Positions 8,658 through 17,013 of a stretch of 64,000 bases of DNA are shown piece after piece. Each line of letters opens with the position of its first letter. The stretch's first letter is position 1. Made by a program: the position numbers and the translations under genes. Source of the DNA: Evansella caseinilytica (lineage in GTDB: Bacteria > Bacillota > Bacilli > Bacillales > Salisediminibacteriaceae); assembly GCF_900107275.1 (NCBI RefSeq), contig NZ_FNPI01000021.1:33553-97552 (forward strand), given 5' to 3'. The notes beneath the pieces were generated by a model. The model made no database searches and had not been told where the DNA came from. It was given only the letters and a program-made list of their open reading frames with translations.

Positions 8658-9953
8658 ATGGAAGTGATTTACTGGCTGGCGGATAATGTATTTGGAACAC
8701 CGGCGATTTTACTCGGTTTCATTGTTTTAGCGGGTCTGTTGCTGCAAAAGAAAACGGCAAGTCAACGAATCAGCGGGACGTTTAAGGCAATTATCGGCTT
8801 TTTAATTATCAGTGTAGGTGCAGACATAATCGTCAGCGCTTTAGTCGTCTTTGAGCCGCTGTGGAAAGAAGTGTTTAATCTGTCGGAAGAACCTCTCGGG
8901 GACTTTATGGGGCAGAATGTCTTTAATGCCGAATATGGAAGCGCGGTTACTTTGGCGATGACTCTAGGTTTCCTGATCAATGTGTTGCTGGCAAGATTTA
9001 CGAGATTTAAGTACATCTATTTGACAGGGCATATGATGTTTTGGACGACAACGATTTTTGCGGGTATCGCCGTTCATGCCGCTGGAAATGTCTCTTCTGG
9101 CAGGCTCGTTATTTTTCTGGCGCTGATCATGGGAATTTACTGGACGCTTCAGCCCGCGTTGACACAGCCTTTCATGAGAAAAATTGTCGGGAATGACGCC
9201 ATCGCGCTAGGACATACTTCCGCATCCGTTGCTCTTTTAGCGGCGTTGGCGGGAAAAGTGGCAGGAAATCAAGAAAATGATGCTGAAAAAATTAAGCTGC
9301 CTAAGGGCCTGGAATTTTTGCGGGACTCGAATGTCATTACTGCTTTAACGATGGGACTGCTGTTTTTGATTGGTGCGATCATCATTTCGTTAAAAGACAC
9401 ACCGGGAGCCCAGGAATTGGTGGCAAGTGCCGGCAGTCAACATTTTATTGTATATACAATCATTCAGTCGTTTACCTTCACAGCCGGCATCGCAGTCGTG
9501 TTGATGGGGGTGCGGATGTTCATCGGTGAGATGGTACCGGCATTTAAGGGGATTGCCACCAAGCTTGTTCCGGGAGCAAGGCCGGCCTTGGATTGCCCGG
9601 TCGTGTTTCCGTACGCGCCGAACGCGGTCATTCTCGGCTTCTTAGGCTCGTTTGCTGGAGCGCTCGTTTGGCTCGTCATTCTCGGTAATACCGTTGGCTA
9701 TATTTTTGTTCCGACGATGATCGTGCTGTTTTTCCATTCTGCAACGGCAGGTGTATTCGGAAATGTAACCGGTGGTGTTCGCGGGGCGCTGATCGGCGGC
9801 TTCATTACGTCGACAGTCGTTGCCTGGGGACAGTTTGTCACTGTGAAGCTGCTTCTTTCGGATACGATTCCGGATACAGCCATGTGGGCGGCTGATTCGG
9901 ACATGTTTATTATCGGCCCGGTGATCCGGCTGCTGGCGAAATTATTTTTGTAA
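8658..9953 (+). CDS. PTS EIIC component, ascorbate (UlaA/SgaT) type
   Basis: A 431-residue polytopic membrane permease with about 11 hydrophobic segments. Family features include NVFGTPAILLGFIVLAGLLLQKK at the N-terminus (first part), ARFTRFKYIYLTGHMMFW, EMVPAFKGIATKLVPGARPALDCPVVFPY and GNVTGGVRGALIGG. It translocates an L-ascorbate-like or other sugar-acid/lactone substrate during phosphorylation. ATG 8658 is chosen because AAAGGAGGA sits 8 bases upstream. The EIIB-EIIC gap is 87 bases. The true substrate is not shown by the sequence. Confidence 0.9.
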   Translation: MEVIYWLADNVFGTPAILLGFIVLAGLLLQKKTASQRISGTFKAIIGFLIISVGADIIVSALVVFEPLWKEVFNLSEEPLGDFMGQNVFNAEYGSAVTLAMTLGFLINVLLARFTRFKYIYLTGHMMFWTTTIFAGIAVHAAGNVSSGRLVIFLALIMGIYWTLQPALTQPFMRKIVGNDAIALGHTSASVALLAALAGKVAGNQENDAEKIKLPKGLEFLRDSNVITALTMGLLFLIGAIIISLKDTPGAQELVASAGSQHFIVYTIIQSFTFTAGIAVVLMGVRMFIGEMVPAFKGIATKLVPGARPALDCPVVFPYAPNAVILGFLGSFAGALVWLVILGNTVGYIFVPTMIVLFFHSATAGVFGNVTGGVRGALIGGFITSTVVAWGQFVTVKLLLSDTIPDTAMWAADSDMFIIGPVIRLLAKLFL

Positions 9954-10070
9954 CATAGGGGGCTGGATGTGGTTGTTCAAAAGCGCGCTGTTTCTTTTTT
10001 CAACAGCCACAGTGCAATTCCGGCTACTGCACAAAAGCCTTTGCATCTTTAACAGAGGAGAGATCAGAAA

Positions 10071-11063
10071 GTGAGCTATATCAGAACATATCAAGGAGAC
10101 ATTTCCCCGGAACAACTCGGATTTACGTATACCCACGAGCATCTTGTCTGCCGGCCGCCTTATTGGGTTCAAAAGGGGGAAGTGGACTTGCTTCTCGACG
10201 ACAAGCAGAAAACGGCATTGGATGTGCTTGATTTTAAACGCCATGGCGGAAAAGCAATCGTCGACGCGACGGCAGTAGATTATGGGCGAGATGTATCGGC
10301 TGTGAAAGACATTTCAGAAAAAACGGGAGTGACCGTGATCGGTACTGCCGGATTCAATAAAAGCTTTTTATGGCATGCGCCGGTACCTCATCATTTAGTG
10401 AAGCTGATCGGAAACTATCCAACGTACTATCAATGGATTGACGAGAAGAGCGTGAATGCCCTTGCTGAATTTGTCATCCTTGAAGTCGAGGCGGGGATGG
10501 AAGGAACCGCTGTCAGAGGCGGACAGGTGAAATTCGGGACAGGCTACAACCGAATCACCTCTTTGGAAGAAAAAACGCTACGGGCTGTGGCGCGGGCCCA
10601 TCATGAAACGAAAGCGCCGCTTCACACACATACGGAGGCAGGAACGATGGCGTTGGAACAGATCGAGCTGTTGAAAAAAGAAGGCGTTCCTCTGGAATAT
10701 GTGAGCTTCGGGCATATGGACCGGAATTCGGACCCGTACTATCACGAGCAGATAGCAAAAACCGGCGCATTTCTTTCGTTTGACGGCATTTCAAAAATAA
10801 AATATGCGCCGGAATCTACAAGAATCGACTGTATTTTGGCATTAGTGCGTAAAGGCTATGAAAATCAAATTTTAGTCAGCGGCGATACCGCCCGGAAGTC
10901 CTATTACAGGCATTATGATTACGGGCTGGGATTGGAGAATATCATTGCCAAGTGGGTACCGCGCTTCATAGCTGAAGCTGATGGACGAGGATTTGACGGA
11001 GAGGCGCTGGTGCGGAAGTTTTTTGTGGAAAACCCAGCGAGGTGCCTGATGTTTAAAAATTAA
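10071..11063 (+). CDS. Phosphotriesterase-family metal hydrolase (possible phospholactonase)
   Basis: A 330-residue amidohydrolase-superfamily TIM barrel of the phosphotriesterase (COG1735) group. Metal ligands expected by the family are visible: HxH at His22/His24 in TYTHEHL, a Lys in GGQVKFGTG, His residues in LHTHTEAG and SFGHMDRN, and Asp in LVSGDTAR. Family members hydrolyse esters, lactones and phosphotriesters; related enzymes from mycoplasmas and streptococci open phosphorylated furanose lactones and lie next to ascorbate-type PTS genes, which is the same context as here. GTG start has AGAGGAGAG upstream. Lactonase activity on the imported phosphorylated product is inference. Confidence 0.85.
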   Translation: MSYIRTYQGDISPEQLGFTYTHEHLVCRPPYWVQKGEVDLLLDDKQKTALDVLDFKRHGGKAIVDATAVDYGRDVSAVKDISEKTGVTVIGTAGFNKSFLWHAPVPHHLVKLIGNYPTYYQWIDEKSVNALAEFVILEVEAGMEGTAVRGGQVKFGTGYNRITSLEEKTLRAVARAHHETKAPLHTHTEAGTMALEQIELLKKEGVPLEYVSFGHMDRNSDPYYHEQIAKTGAFLSFDGISKIKYAPESTRIDCILALVRKGYENQILVSGDTARKSYYRHYDYGLGLENIIAKWVPRFIAEADGRGFDGEALVRKFFVENPARCLMFKN

Positions 11064-11171
11064 CGGTAACTTTTCTTAAAAGAAAGATAAAAATAAATTC
11101 TTTGGAAAGCTGTCTAGCTGCAGCGGTTATCGACTAGAAAACTTCCCTCCCCTCGTCTACGATAAGTTATC

Positions 11172-11193
11172 GTGCCATCGCGCGCGATGGCAC
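11172..11193. repeat. 22-bp palindrome, family A internal fragment
   Basis: GTGCCATCGCG followed by its exact reverse complement. The same phrase (AAGTGCCATCGCG...) lies inside the long family A copies at 15740 and 29756, so this looks like a leftover piece of a family A repeat just ahead of the next gene. Confidence 0.55.
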
Positions 11194-11301
11194 TTGAGCG
11201 AAAGCTTCCCATCTTTCGACTCTCCTTTATCTCACTCGGGTCAGTCCAGTTTTTACGTCGATGGGCAAAGCGCTTCCGCTTTTCTTATAGGAGTGATGAA
11301 A

Positions 11302-12054
11302 ATGCAGTATCAATACCGGACTTCCAGTCAAATTAAGGAGGATATTGCCGGCTCCAAGGTCGCGATTCTCCCTGTTGGAGCAGTGGAGGCTCACGGACCG
11401 CATCTTCCACTGGGAACGGATAATGTATTAGCAGAACGGTTGGCCGGCAGACTGGCGGAACAGGTAGACGCGCTTGTTCTTCCGATTTTGCCTTACGGAC
11501 AAGTATGGAGTTTGCGTCATTTTCCAGGCAGCATTACCATCCGTAATCAATCGCTGATTGACATCGTTGTTGATATTGGTAAAAGCCTTTATACTCAAGG
11601 AATTGAACTGTTTGTCATCGTCAACGGGCATTTAGGCAACGGCACAGCGTTAAAGGAAGCCGCCCGCGAGCTGTATGATGCGTGCCCGGAGCTGAAGGTC
11701 GTTTATCTTTTTTATCCCGGAATGCAGAAGGCGGCGAAAAAGGTAAGAGAAACCCCTGCGTTGCATGACGCCTATTTTCATGCTTGTGAACTGGAAACGT
11801 CGTTTATGCTGTACCTTGCTCCGGAATATGTGAATATGGCGCAGGCGATTTGCGATATGCCGGATATTCCTGTGAGTGCCGATGCCACGCCGACTCCGTG
11901 GGAGGAATTCACTTCCACCGCTGTGCTTGGGGATGCGACGGCAGCCAAGGAAGAAAAAGGCGAGTTTATTATTAACATCTCCTTGAAAAATATGGTGCGA
12001 ATCATTCGAGATGTACAAGAGCTTGTTCCAAAAGATAAAAACCGATCTTTTTGA
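11302..12054 (+). CDS. Creatininase-family amidohydrolase
   Basis: A 250-residue metal-dependent hydrolase. Family metal-binding motifs are visible: LPVGAVEAHGPHLPLGTDN (Glu, His and Asp ligands) and FVIVNGHLGN, plus a downstream Glu in ACELETSFM. The family cleaves C-N bonds in cyclic amides (creatinine, FAPy) and also ring-opens some oxidised cyclitols. ATG 11302 has AGGAG 8 bases upstream; the in-frame ATG at 11296 is too close to it. The last ten residues (LVPKDKNRSF) are encoded by the left arm and loop of a family A hairpin, so the native C-terminus was probably replaced by the repeat. Context suggests a role in processing the PTS-imported substrate. Confidence 0.85.
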   Translation: MQYQYRTSSQIKEDIAGSKVAILPVGAVEAHGPHLPLGTDNVLAERLAGRLAEQVDALVLPILPYGQVWSLRHFPGSITIRNQSLIDIVVDIGKSLYTQGIELFVIVNGHLGNGTALKEAARELYDACPELKVVYLFYPGMQKAAKKVRETPALHDAYFHACELETSFMLYLAPEYVNMAQAICDMPDIPVSADATPTPWEEFTSTAVLGDATAAKEEKGEFIINISLKNMVRIIRDVQELVPKDKNRSF

Positions 12055-12061
12055 ACAAACA
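12021..12061. terminator. Family A type hairpin over creatininase stop
   Basis: Stem around TTGTTCCAAAAGAT / ATCTTTTTGAACAA with a short A-rich loop, spanning the end of the creatininase coding region. Same structure as the 3' ends of family A repeats; may act as a terminator or attenuator. Confidence 0.6.
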
Positions 12062-12067
12062 CAAAAA

Positions 12068-12212
12068 GAGCGTGTTCAAAAAGGCAATGGTTCCGCTCGA
12101 TGCGCCAACTATGAGAAAACCACTCATAGTTGGCTTAAAAAGAATGCATCGGCTCCACTCATTGCACCGTGTTTGTTCCAAAAGATAAAAAACAATCTTT
12201 TGGAACAAACAC
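12068..12212. repeat. Family A MITE-like repeat, copy A2 (short form)
   Basis: Starts GTGTTCAAAAAGGCAATGG, contains the AACTATGAGAAAACCACTCATAGTT hairpin core and GAATGCATCGGCTCCACTC, and ends with the hairpin TTGTTCCAAAAGAT...ATCTTTTGGAACAA. It lies between the creatininase and SIS genes. Confidence 0.75.
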
Positions 12213-12482
12213 TAAAAAAAAAGCGAAAGTAATAATTTGCCAAAGTAGATGCGGATTTTCCCCTTGCTTGGAAAACCAGCCGTGCAAGGGGGGGGATTCA
12301 GCGCTGGAAACCGCCGCCCGCCTATGTGAAAATAGTGTTTGAAAGCACGTCGAAACAGGCGGTATTTTCGCACGATAAGAAAGTCAGGGAGGCGGCGGCA
12401 CCGCTTGTTTCATCGTGATTGAACGGTAAAATAAAAACGAGCTTTTCGTACAACGGCTTTCATAAACTGGAGGAGTGACACG

Positions 12483-13211
12483 ATGATAAAAACGTATTTT
12501 GAAAAAATAAACGAGCTGCTGCAAGCGATCGAGAAGGAAGAGTTGTCTCGGATGAATGCGGCGGCGGAAAAAGTAGCCGAGACGTTGCAAAACAATGGGA
12601 TTATTCATTTATTCGGCTGCGGTCATTCTCATCTGTTAACGGAAGAAGTATACTACCGGGCCGGGGGACTCGTTCCGGTTCATCCGATTTTTCACGAGCC
12701 GCTGATGCTGCATGAAGGAGCGGTTCGTTCATCCGATCTTGAAAGAAAAACCGGCTATGCCGAAGCATTCATGCGGGAGCAGGATATTAGAGCCGGGGAT
12801 ATCATGTTTGTTCTCTCCACATCGGGGAGAAATCCGGTACCGGTGGATGCCGCCTTGATCGCCAAAGAAAAAGGGGCATTTGTTATCGGAATCACGTCGC
12901 TTTCATATTCACAAAGCCAGCCTTCCAGACATCCAAGCGGCAAGCATTTGTATGATGTGGTCGATTTAGCAATTGATAATCACGCCCCTGCAGGCGATGC
13001 GCTGCTCCAGCATGACAAGGTGGAGGTGAAATTTTCTCCAAGCTCCACCGTCACGGGCGCCGCAATGATCAACGGCATTTTTGCCGGTGCGATTGCACTA
13101 ATGGCCGATGCCGGATATCAGCCGCCTGTCTTTTTAAGCGGCAATCTGGAAGGCGCAGATGACCACAACCGGCGACTGATGGAACAGTATAAGAGCCGGA
13201 TGAAATTATAG
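12483..13211 (+). CDS. SIS-domain sugar-phosphate protein, UPF0309 type
   Basis: A 242-residue SIS (sugar isomerase) domain protein of the UPF0309 family. Phosphosugar-binding features are HLFGCGHSHLLTEEVYYRAGG near the start (first 20 residues of the loop) and VLSTSGRNPVPVDAAL. It likely binds or isomerises a phosphorylated sugar (ketose/aldose or amino-sugar phosphate). ATG is preceded by GGAGGAGTGA. It ends the PTS-hydrolase cluster; its stop overlaps by one base the A3 hairpin that probably terminates the operon. Exact substrate unknown. Confidence 0.85.
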   Translation: MIKTYFEKINELLQAIEKEELSRMNAAAEKVAETLQNNGIIHLFGCGHSHLLTEEVYYRAGGLVPVHPIFHEPLMLHEGAVRSSDLERKTGYAEAFMREQDIRAGDIMFVLSTSGRNPVPVDAALIAKEKGAFVIGITSLSYSQSQPSRHPSGKHLYDVVDLAIDNHAPAGDALLQHDKVEVKFSPSSTVTGAAMINGIFAGAIALMADAGYQPPVFLSGNLEGADDHNRRLMEQYKSRMKL

Positions 13212-13295
13212 TGTTTGTTCAAAAAGATCACTCTTGATCTTTTTGAACAAACACGATGCAATGAGCGGAACCAATGCCTTTTTGAACACGCTCTT
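13211..13295. repeat. Family A repeat, deleted inverted copy A3, with terminator hairpin
   Basis: Positions 13211-13254 form a perfect 20-bp stem (GTGTTTGTTCAAAAAGATCA with its complement) and 4-nt loop, then CGATGCAATGAGCGGAACC and CCTTTTTGAACACGCTC, the family A left end in reverse. The middle of the element is missing. It likely terminates the SIS operon. A fragment of family B (CAAAAAGTCCGGGAAACA...) follows at 13306-13375. Confidence 0.75.
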
Positions 13296-13385
13296 ATCGT
13301 AGATGTGCAAAAAGTCCGGGAAACAATGCCTGCGAATCTCTTCATGCACCAGTCACCGTCGGCAGCCGATCATTTATGAAAAAAA

Positions 13386-13949
13386 TTAAGACGCAAAGCA
13401 GCCGTTTTTTCTACTGCATTCAACGATATTTCCATAGGAATCAGTTTGAATGTCACAGCAATCGTCCAATGCTGACTTCAGCTTTCGCTTCGTCCGCTGA
13501 ATCCTTGTTTTCGATCCTGACTCGGACAATTGCAGGTGGACGGATATTTGCCGGTGCTTCCATCCCGACTCGACATGAAGCAAAAAGGGCAGCCGGTATT
13601 TTTCCGGCATGTTCTTAAGCTGGTGCATTAAATAAGCGCCGCATTCTTTGTTGAAATTGTCCATTCCTGTCTCCATGTTCGTCATCCTTGTTTTTTCAAT
13701 CGCCTGCTCCGAAACCACCTCGGTTTTTCGTTTGCGGTAATAATCAGTCAACAGATTTCTCGCAATCTGAAAAAGCCATGCCCGGGGTTGCTTTACATTG
13801 GACAATTGCGTTGCGTTTCGGAGTACCTTTTCCCATAAATCGTGAAAAAGATCCTCTGCATCCTCTGTGTTCGCGATCCGTTTTTTGAAAAAAAACTTTA
13901 ATTCGTCTCCAAACAACTGAAAAAATTCCTCAATCATTGCCGAACTCAT
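13386..13949 (-). CDS. sigZ: ECF RNA polymerase sigma factor, SigZ-like
   Basis: A 187-residue ECF sigma-70 factor. Region 2 is visible at residues ~8-70 (EDAEDLFHDLWEKVLRNA, PRAWLFQIARNLLTDYYRKR) and region 4 at ~110-165 (MPEKYRLPFLLHVESGWKH, ISVHLQLSESGSKTRIQRTKRKL). The Cys-containing tail DCCDIQTDSYGNIVECSRKNGC resembles the tail of SigZ-type factors and could be a metal or redox sensor. No anti-sigma gene is adjacent. It is divergent from the ArsM-like gene, so that gene may be its target or partner. Confidence 0.85.
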   Translation of the reverse strand: MSSAMIEEFFQLFGDELKFFFKKRIANTEDAEDLFHDLWEKVLRNATQLSNVKQPRAWLFQIARNLLTDYYRKRKTEVVSEQAIEKTRMTNMETGMDNFNKECGAYLMHQLKNMPEKYRLPFLLHVESGWKHRQISVHLQLSESGSKTRIQRTKRKLKSALDDCCDIQTDSYGNIVECSRKNGCFAS

Positions 13950-14136
13950 CTTTCCACCACCTGATCATTATATAATTATACACTTATATTTTAATTGGTC
14001 TCTGGTCGATTTCGCAAGGGCTGGCTGAATGGCGGTCTCCACAAATGTAATGTACTATCACCGAGCAAAAAAAATGCGACCATTTTTCCTCTTCTGCGTC
14101 TTCTTTGTTGCAAGGCAAATAAAGGAGGAGAATGCT

Positions 14137-14913
14137 GTGAAAAATGAACTGCAACGAAAAATGGTGAGAGAACGATACGGAGAAATCGCCCTCACGTCGG
14201 GCAAGTGCTGCAAAAGTCATGAGAAGGAAGCGGGTGACACAAAAGACCTTTCCTTGACAATGGGCTACAGTGAGGAGGAGTTAAGAGCTGCCCCGGATGG
14301 TGCAAATCTCGGACTTGGTTGCGGAAACCCTACGGCGATCGCACAGCTGAAAGCAGGAGAGACGGTTTTGGATCTTGGCAGCGGCGCTGGATTTGACGCC
14401 TTCTTGGCCAGAAATCAAGTGGGAGCTGCAGGTTTAGTGATCGGTGTCGATATGACTTCGGAAATGATTGAAAAGGCAAGAAGCAACGCGGAAAAGCAAG
14501 GATACAGCAACGTGGAGTTCCGCCTTGGCGAAATAGAAAATCTCCCTGTAGCGGATGCTGCTGTCGATGTGATTATTTCCAATTGTGTTATTAATTTGTC
14601 GCCGGAAAAAGACAAGGTTTTTCGTGAAGCTTTTCGCGTGTTAAAGCCGGGTGGCCGCTTTCATATTTCCGATATCGTCCGTCTGGCTGGAGAGCCGACA
14701 GAGAATGGTCACAAGGATCCGAAAATATGCAACTGCATTGTCGGTGCAGAAAGGGTTGACCGGCTGGAGCGACTTTTGGATGATGCAGGGTTCGAAAATA
14801 TTCGGATTAAAAAGACGGAAACGAGCGATAATTTACTGAAGGCATGGGAAAATAGCGATCTGCCGCTGGAGCACGTTGTATCAGCGGTGATGGAAGGTAG
14901 AAAACCAGTGTAA
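14137..14913 (+). CDS. arsM: Arsenite S-adenosylmethionine methyltransferase (ArsM-like)
   Basis: A 258-residue class I SAM methyltransferase. Motif I is VLDLGSGAGFDAF (residues ~72-84), followed by VIGVDMTSEMIEKAR and LPVADAAVDVIISNCVINLS, typical of the ArsM family. Candidate arsenic-binding cysteines are in GKCCKSH near the N-terminus, SNCVINL, and CNCIVGA. Methylates trivalent arsenic to less toxic or volatile forms. GTG 14137 is chosen since AAAGGAGGAG precedes it and the upstream extension is unlike the family. No arsR, arsB or arsC is nearby; the divergent SigZ-like factor is the only linked regulator. Confidence 0.85.
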   Translation: MKNELQRKMVRERYGEIALTSGKCCKSHEKEAGDTKDLSLTMGYSEEELRAAPDGANLGLGCGNPTAIAQLKAGETVLDLGSGAGFDAFLARNQVGAAGLVIGVDMTSEMIEKARSNAEKQGYSNVEFRLGEIENLPVADAAVDVIISNCVINLSPEKDKVFREAFRVLKPGGRFHISDIVRLAGEPTENGHKDPKICNCIVGAERVDRLERLLDDAGFENIRIKKTETSDNLLKAWENSDLPLEHVVSAVMEGRKPV

Positions 14914-15527
14914 CCACGGGAAATGGATATTCACTGCTTCATATGTACGGCGGGCAGTTCCCGGTCACTGTTGAGGACAGACGGAGGCAGTCCGGGAGCT
15001 ACTATTGTTTGGAGGATCGGAAGTCTCCTTGCACAATCTTTATGTACCGTCTGAAGCGGGAAGGGGACCTTTCACTATTATTTTTCAATAGACAGCGCTT
15101 TATCAAAGCAGTCGTGTGGTTATTTATTTGTATCGATGGATTTTTTGATAATGAAAACCAGGCTTTGGCGTCAGCTACTGTTGCTCGGTCAGTTGTCAAT
15201 GCTTGGAAATTTAACCCCTTCTACACTTTTGAAAACGTTGGAATCGGGCTGGAAGGAAGAAGGAATTGGGTCGTAGTGTCCCGAAAGAGTCGGAATCGGG
15301 ATGCAAGAGAAGAACTCAAATGATGAACTGTTCCGATCACCTTAGCGGTATAAAATTGCATTAATACCTTGAGTAAAGTGTACTTACCCACTTTATTTGA
15401 CAAACCCTTAATACCAAATTTAAAGCTAGCTCAGGGGCTATGCTTTTGCCAGCCTGTTTGGACGAGGCAATCTCCCCTCCAGTTTGCCTCGTCATCACAT
15501 TGCTTTTAAAACTTTTTTATTTATAGC
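14914..15527. other. Intergenic region after arsM
   Basis: About 600 bases without a convincing gene. A 126-codon frame at 14943-15323 lacks a ribosome binding site and recognisable sequence. A perfect 10-bp hairpin GACGAGGCAA/TTGCCTCGTC lies at 15461-15493, without a T run. Confidence 0.45.
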
Positions 15528-15855
15528 CCAATTCCACCTAAATGCTGCACACGTCCTATGGGCAACGGCGGAATGTCACCATCCTCCAATTCCGCCTAAA
15601 AACCGCTCACGTCCTGTGAGCAACGGCGGAATGTCACCATCCTGGTTCCGAGAAAACCACTCCTAGCTGACTGGAAAAGAATGCATCGGCTCCACTCCAT
15701 TGTCTCTTCCTCTGCCAGTATTGCTCTTGCGTCTATCCAAGTGCCATCGCGCGCGATGACACGATGAGACAACTCGCAGCGTCTCAGTGAAGTACAGCTC
15801 GTTGCTTCGTGCTTGTACAAAAAGATAAAAAACGATCTTTTTGAACAAACACTTA
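15528..15855. repeat. Family A MITE-like repeat, copy A4 (long form)
   Basis: Contains two ATTCCGCC...GGCGGAATGTC hairpin units, the GAATGCATCGGCTCCACTC phrase, the long-form insert with GTGCCATCGCGCGCGATG, and the terminal hairpin CAAAAAGATAAAAAACGATCTTTTTG. The left GTTCAAAAAG end is not evident. It abuts an inverted family B copy. Confidence 0.7.
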
Positions 15856-15856
15856 T

Positions 15857-16012
15857 AGAGGATGTTCAAAAAGTCCGGGAAACAGCTCCTGCGAATCTCA
15901 TCATTGGCTTGTCTCTGTGCTGCTCGCGTACGTTTCCTTGTAGTACGCTCCTCTGCAGAAGCCTGTCGCACATCGACCTTCTTGCTGCTGTGGTGTCCGC
16001 CTTTTTATACGG
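15857..16012. repeat. Family B MITE-like repeat, inverted copy B3
   Basis: Reads AGAGGATGTTCAAAAAGTCCGGG on the plus strand, the reverse of the family B right end, continues through the GC-rich core with GTACG motifs and ends GTCCGCCTTTTTATAC. Directly adjoins A4. Confidence 0.75.
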
Positions 16013-16216
16013 AAACTAAGAGATTTCCCATAGTTTCATTCATTGTGGTGTCTGTAAAGACATGGTAGTTTTGAACACACACTAATAGTTCCTTTTAGAA
16101 GAAAATTAGTACCAGATAATAATAAGTGCTAAAATAAAATTAAACAAAACAAAGGCTAAGAAATCCGGACAGACCAGATTTGCGACGTACTGTCCTATCC
16201 AACTGGAGGGAGAAAG

Positions 16217-16804
16217 ATGTATTATTTCTGCGGCTACCTTGCAAAACTAATGTTGCGCTTATTTGGGAGAATTAAAGTTATCAACAAATCATCACTGCCA
16301 ACATCGGGGGGATATGTTATTGCATGCACTCACTCAGGATGGGTGGACGTTTTACAACTTGGGACGGCACTGCTGCCGATGAAAATTCACTATATGGCGA
16401 AAAAACAGCTGTTTGGAAAAAAAGTGGCGGCCTGGCTGTTGCAGAAATTAAACGCCTTTCCTGTAGATCGTGACAATCCGGGACCAAGCGTATTGAAAAT
16501 TCCCCAACGCCTGCTGGCGGAGGGAAAAGTTGTCGGTATCTTTCCGAGCGGAACGAGAACAAGTGAACAGGCTGCTTTAAAGCAAGGGGCAATCACGATA
16601 GCGTTGAGGTCTCAGGTGCCGGTAATACCGGCTGCTTACCGCGGACCGAACAATGTAAAAGAACTGTTCATGCGAAAAAAAGCCCGGCTTATTTTCGGTG
16701 AACCAATGTATGTTACCGCAAAGAACAAGGAGGAACGACAGCAGCTTACACAGCTTCTGGAGCAAAATATCGGAGCGTTGGAAAAAACATTGGATCAAAT
16801 GTAA
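16217..16804 (+). CDS. plsC: 1-acyl-sn-glycerol-3-phosphate acyltransferase
   Basis: A 195-residue PlsC-family membrane-associated acyltransferase that acylates lysophosphatidic acid to phosphatidic acid in phospholipid synthesis. The catalytic HX4D motif is present as HSGWVD (residues ~36-41), followed by the substrate-binding FPSGTRT (FPEGTR equivalent, residues ~111-117) and VPVIPAAYRG. A hydrophobic N-terminal segment suits membrane attachment. ATG follows GGAGGGAGAAAG. Single gene; a paralogue of a main plsC elsewhere is possible. Confidence 0.88.
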   Translation: MYYFCGYLAKLMLRLFGRIKVINKSSLPTSGGYVIACTHSGWVDVLQLGTALLPMKIHYMAKKQLFGKKVAAWLLQKLNAFPVDRDNPGPSVLKIPQRLLAEGKVVGIFPSGTRTSEQAALKQGAITIALRSQVPVIPAAYRGPNNVKELFMRKKARLIFGEPMYVTAKNKEERQQLTQLLEQNIGALEKTLDQM

Positions 16805-16932
16805 CCATCCATCTACTGATATCAAGAAAAAATCCACTTCCAAAACAATGGTGCGCTGTTGATAAGGGGGGAGCCCCTCCCCCGTCGGCTGCCGCTTGTT
16901 TGCTGACCGGCAGCCATTTGGTACGAAACCTC

Positions 16933-16978
16933 TTGACAAAGAAGCAAAACAGGATTATGATATCTGTAACCGGTTACA
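16933..16978 (+). promoter_or_regulatory. rbs operon promoter and RbsR operator
   Basis: TTGACA at 16933-16938, exactly 17 bases, then TATGAT at 16956-16961, a near-consensus sigma-A promoter. Immediately downstream, 16965-16978 is the perfect 14-bp palindrome TGTAACCGGTTACA, a LacI/RbsR-type operator placed to block transcription start. Confidence 0.88.
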
Positions 16979-17013
16979 CATTTTGAAACAGACGAGGGAG
17001 TCAAGGAGTAATT

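Noticed and set aside
5715..13211. Classical L-ascorbate (ula) utilisation operon
   Set aside because: The PTS components fit, but no UlaG, UlaD, UlaE or UlaF homologue is present; other hydrolases take their place.
14943..15323. 126-codon plus-strand frame after arsM
   Set aside because: No ribosome binding site, no recognisable motif, unusual composition, and located in repeat-rich intergenic DNA.
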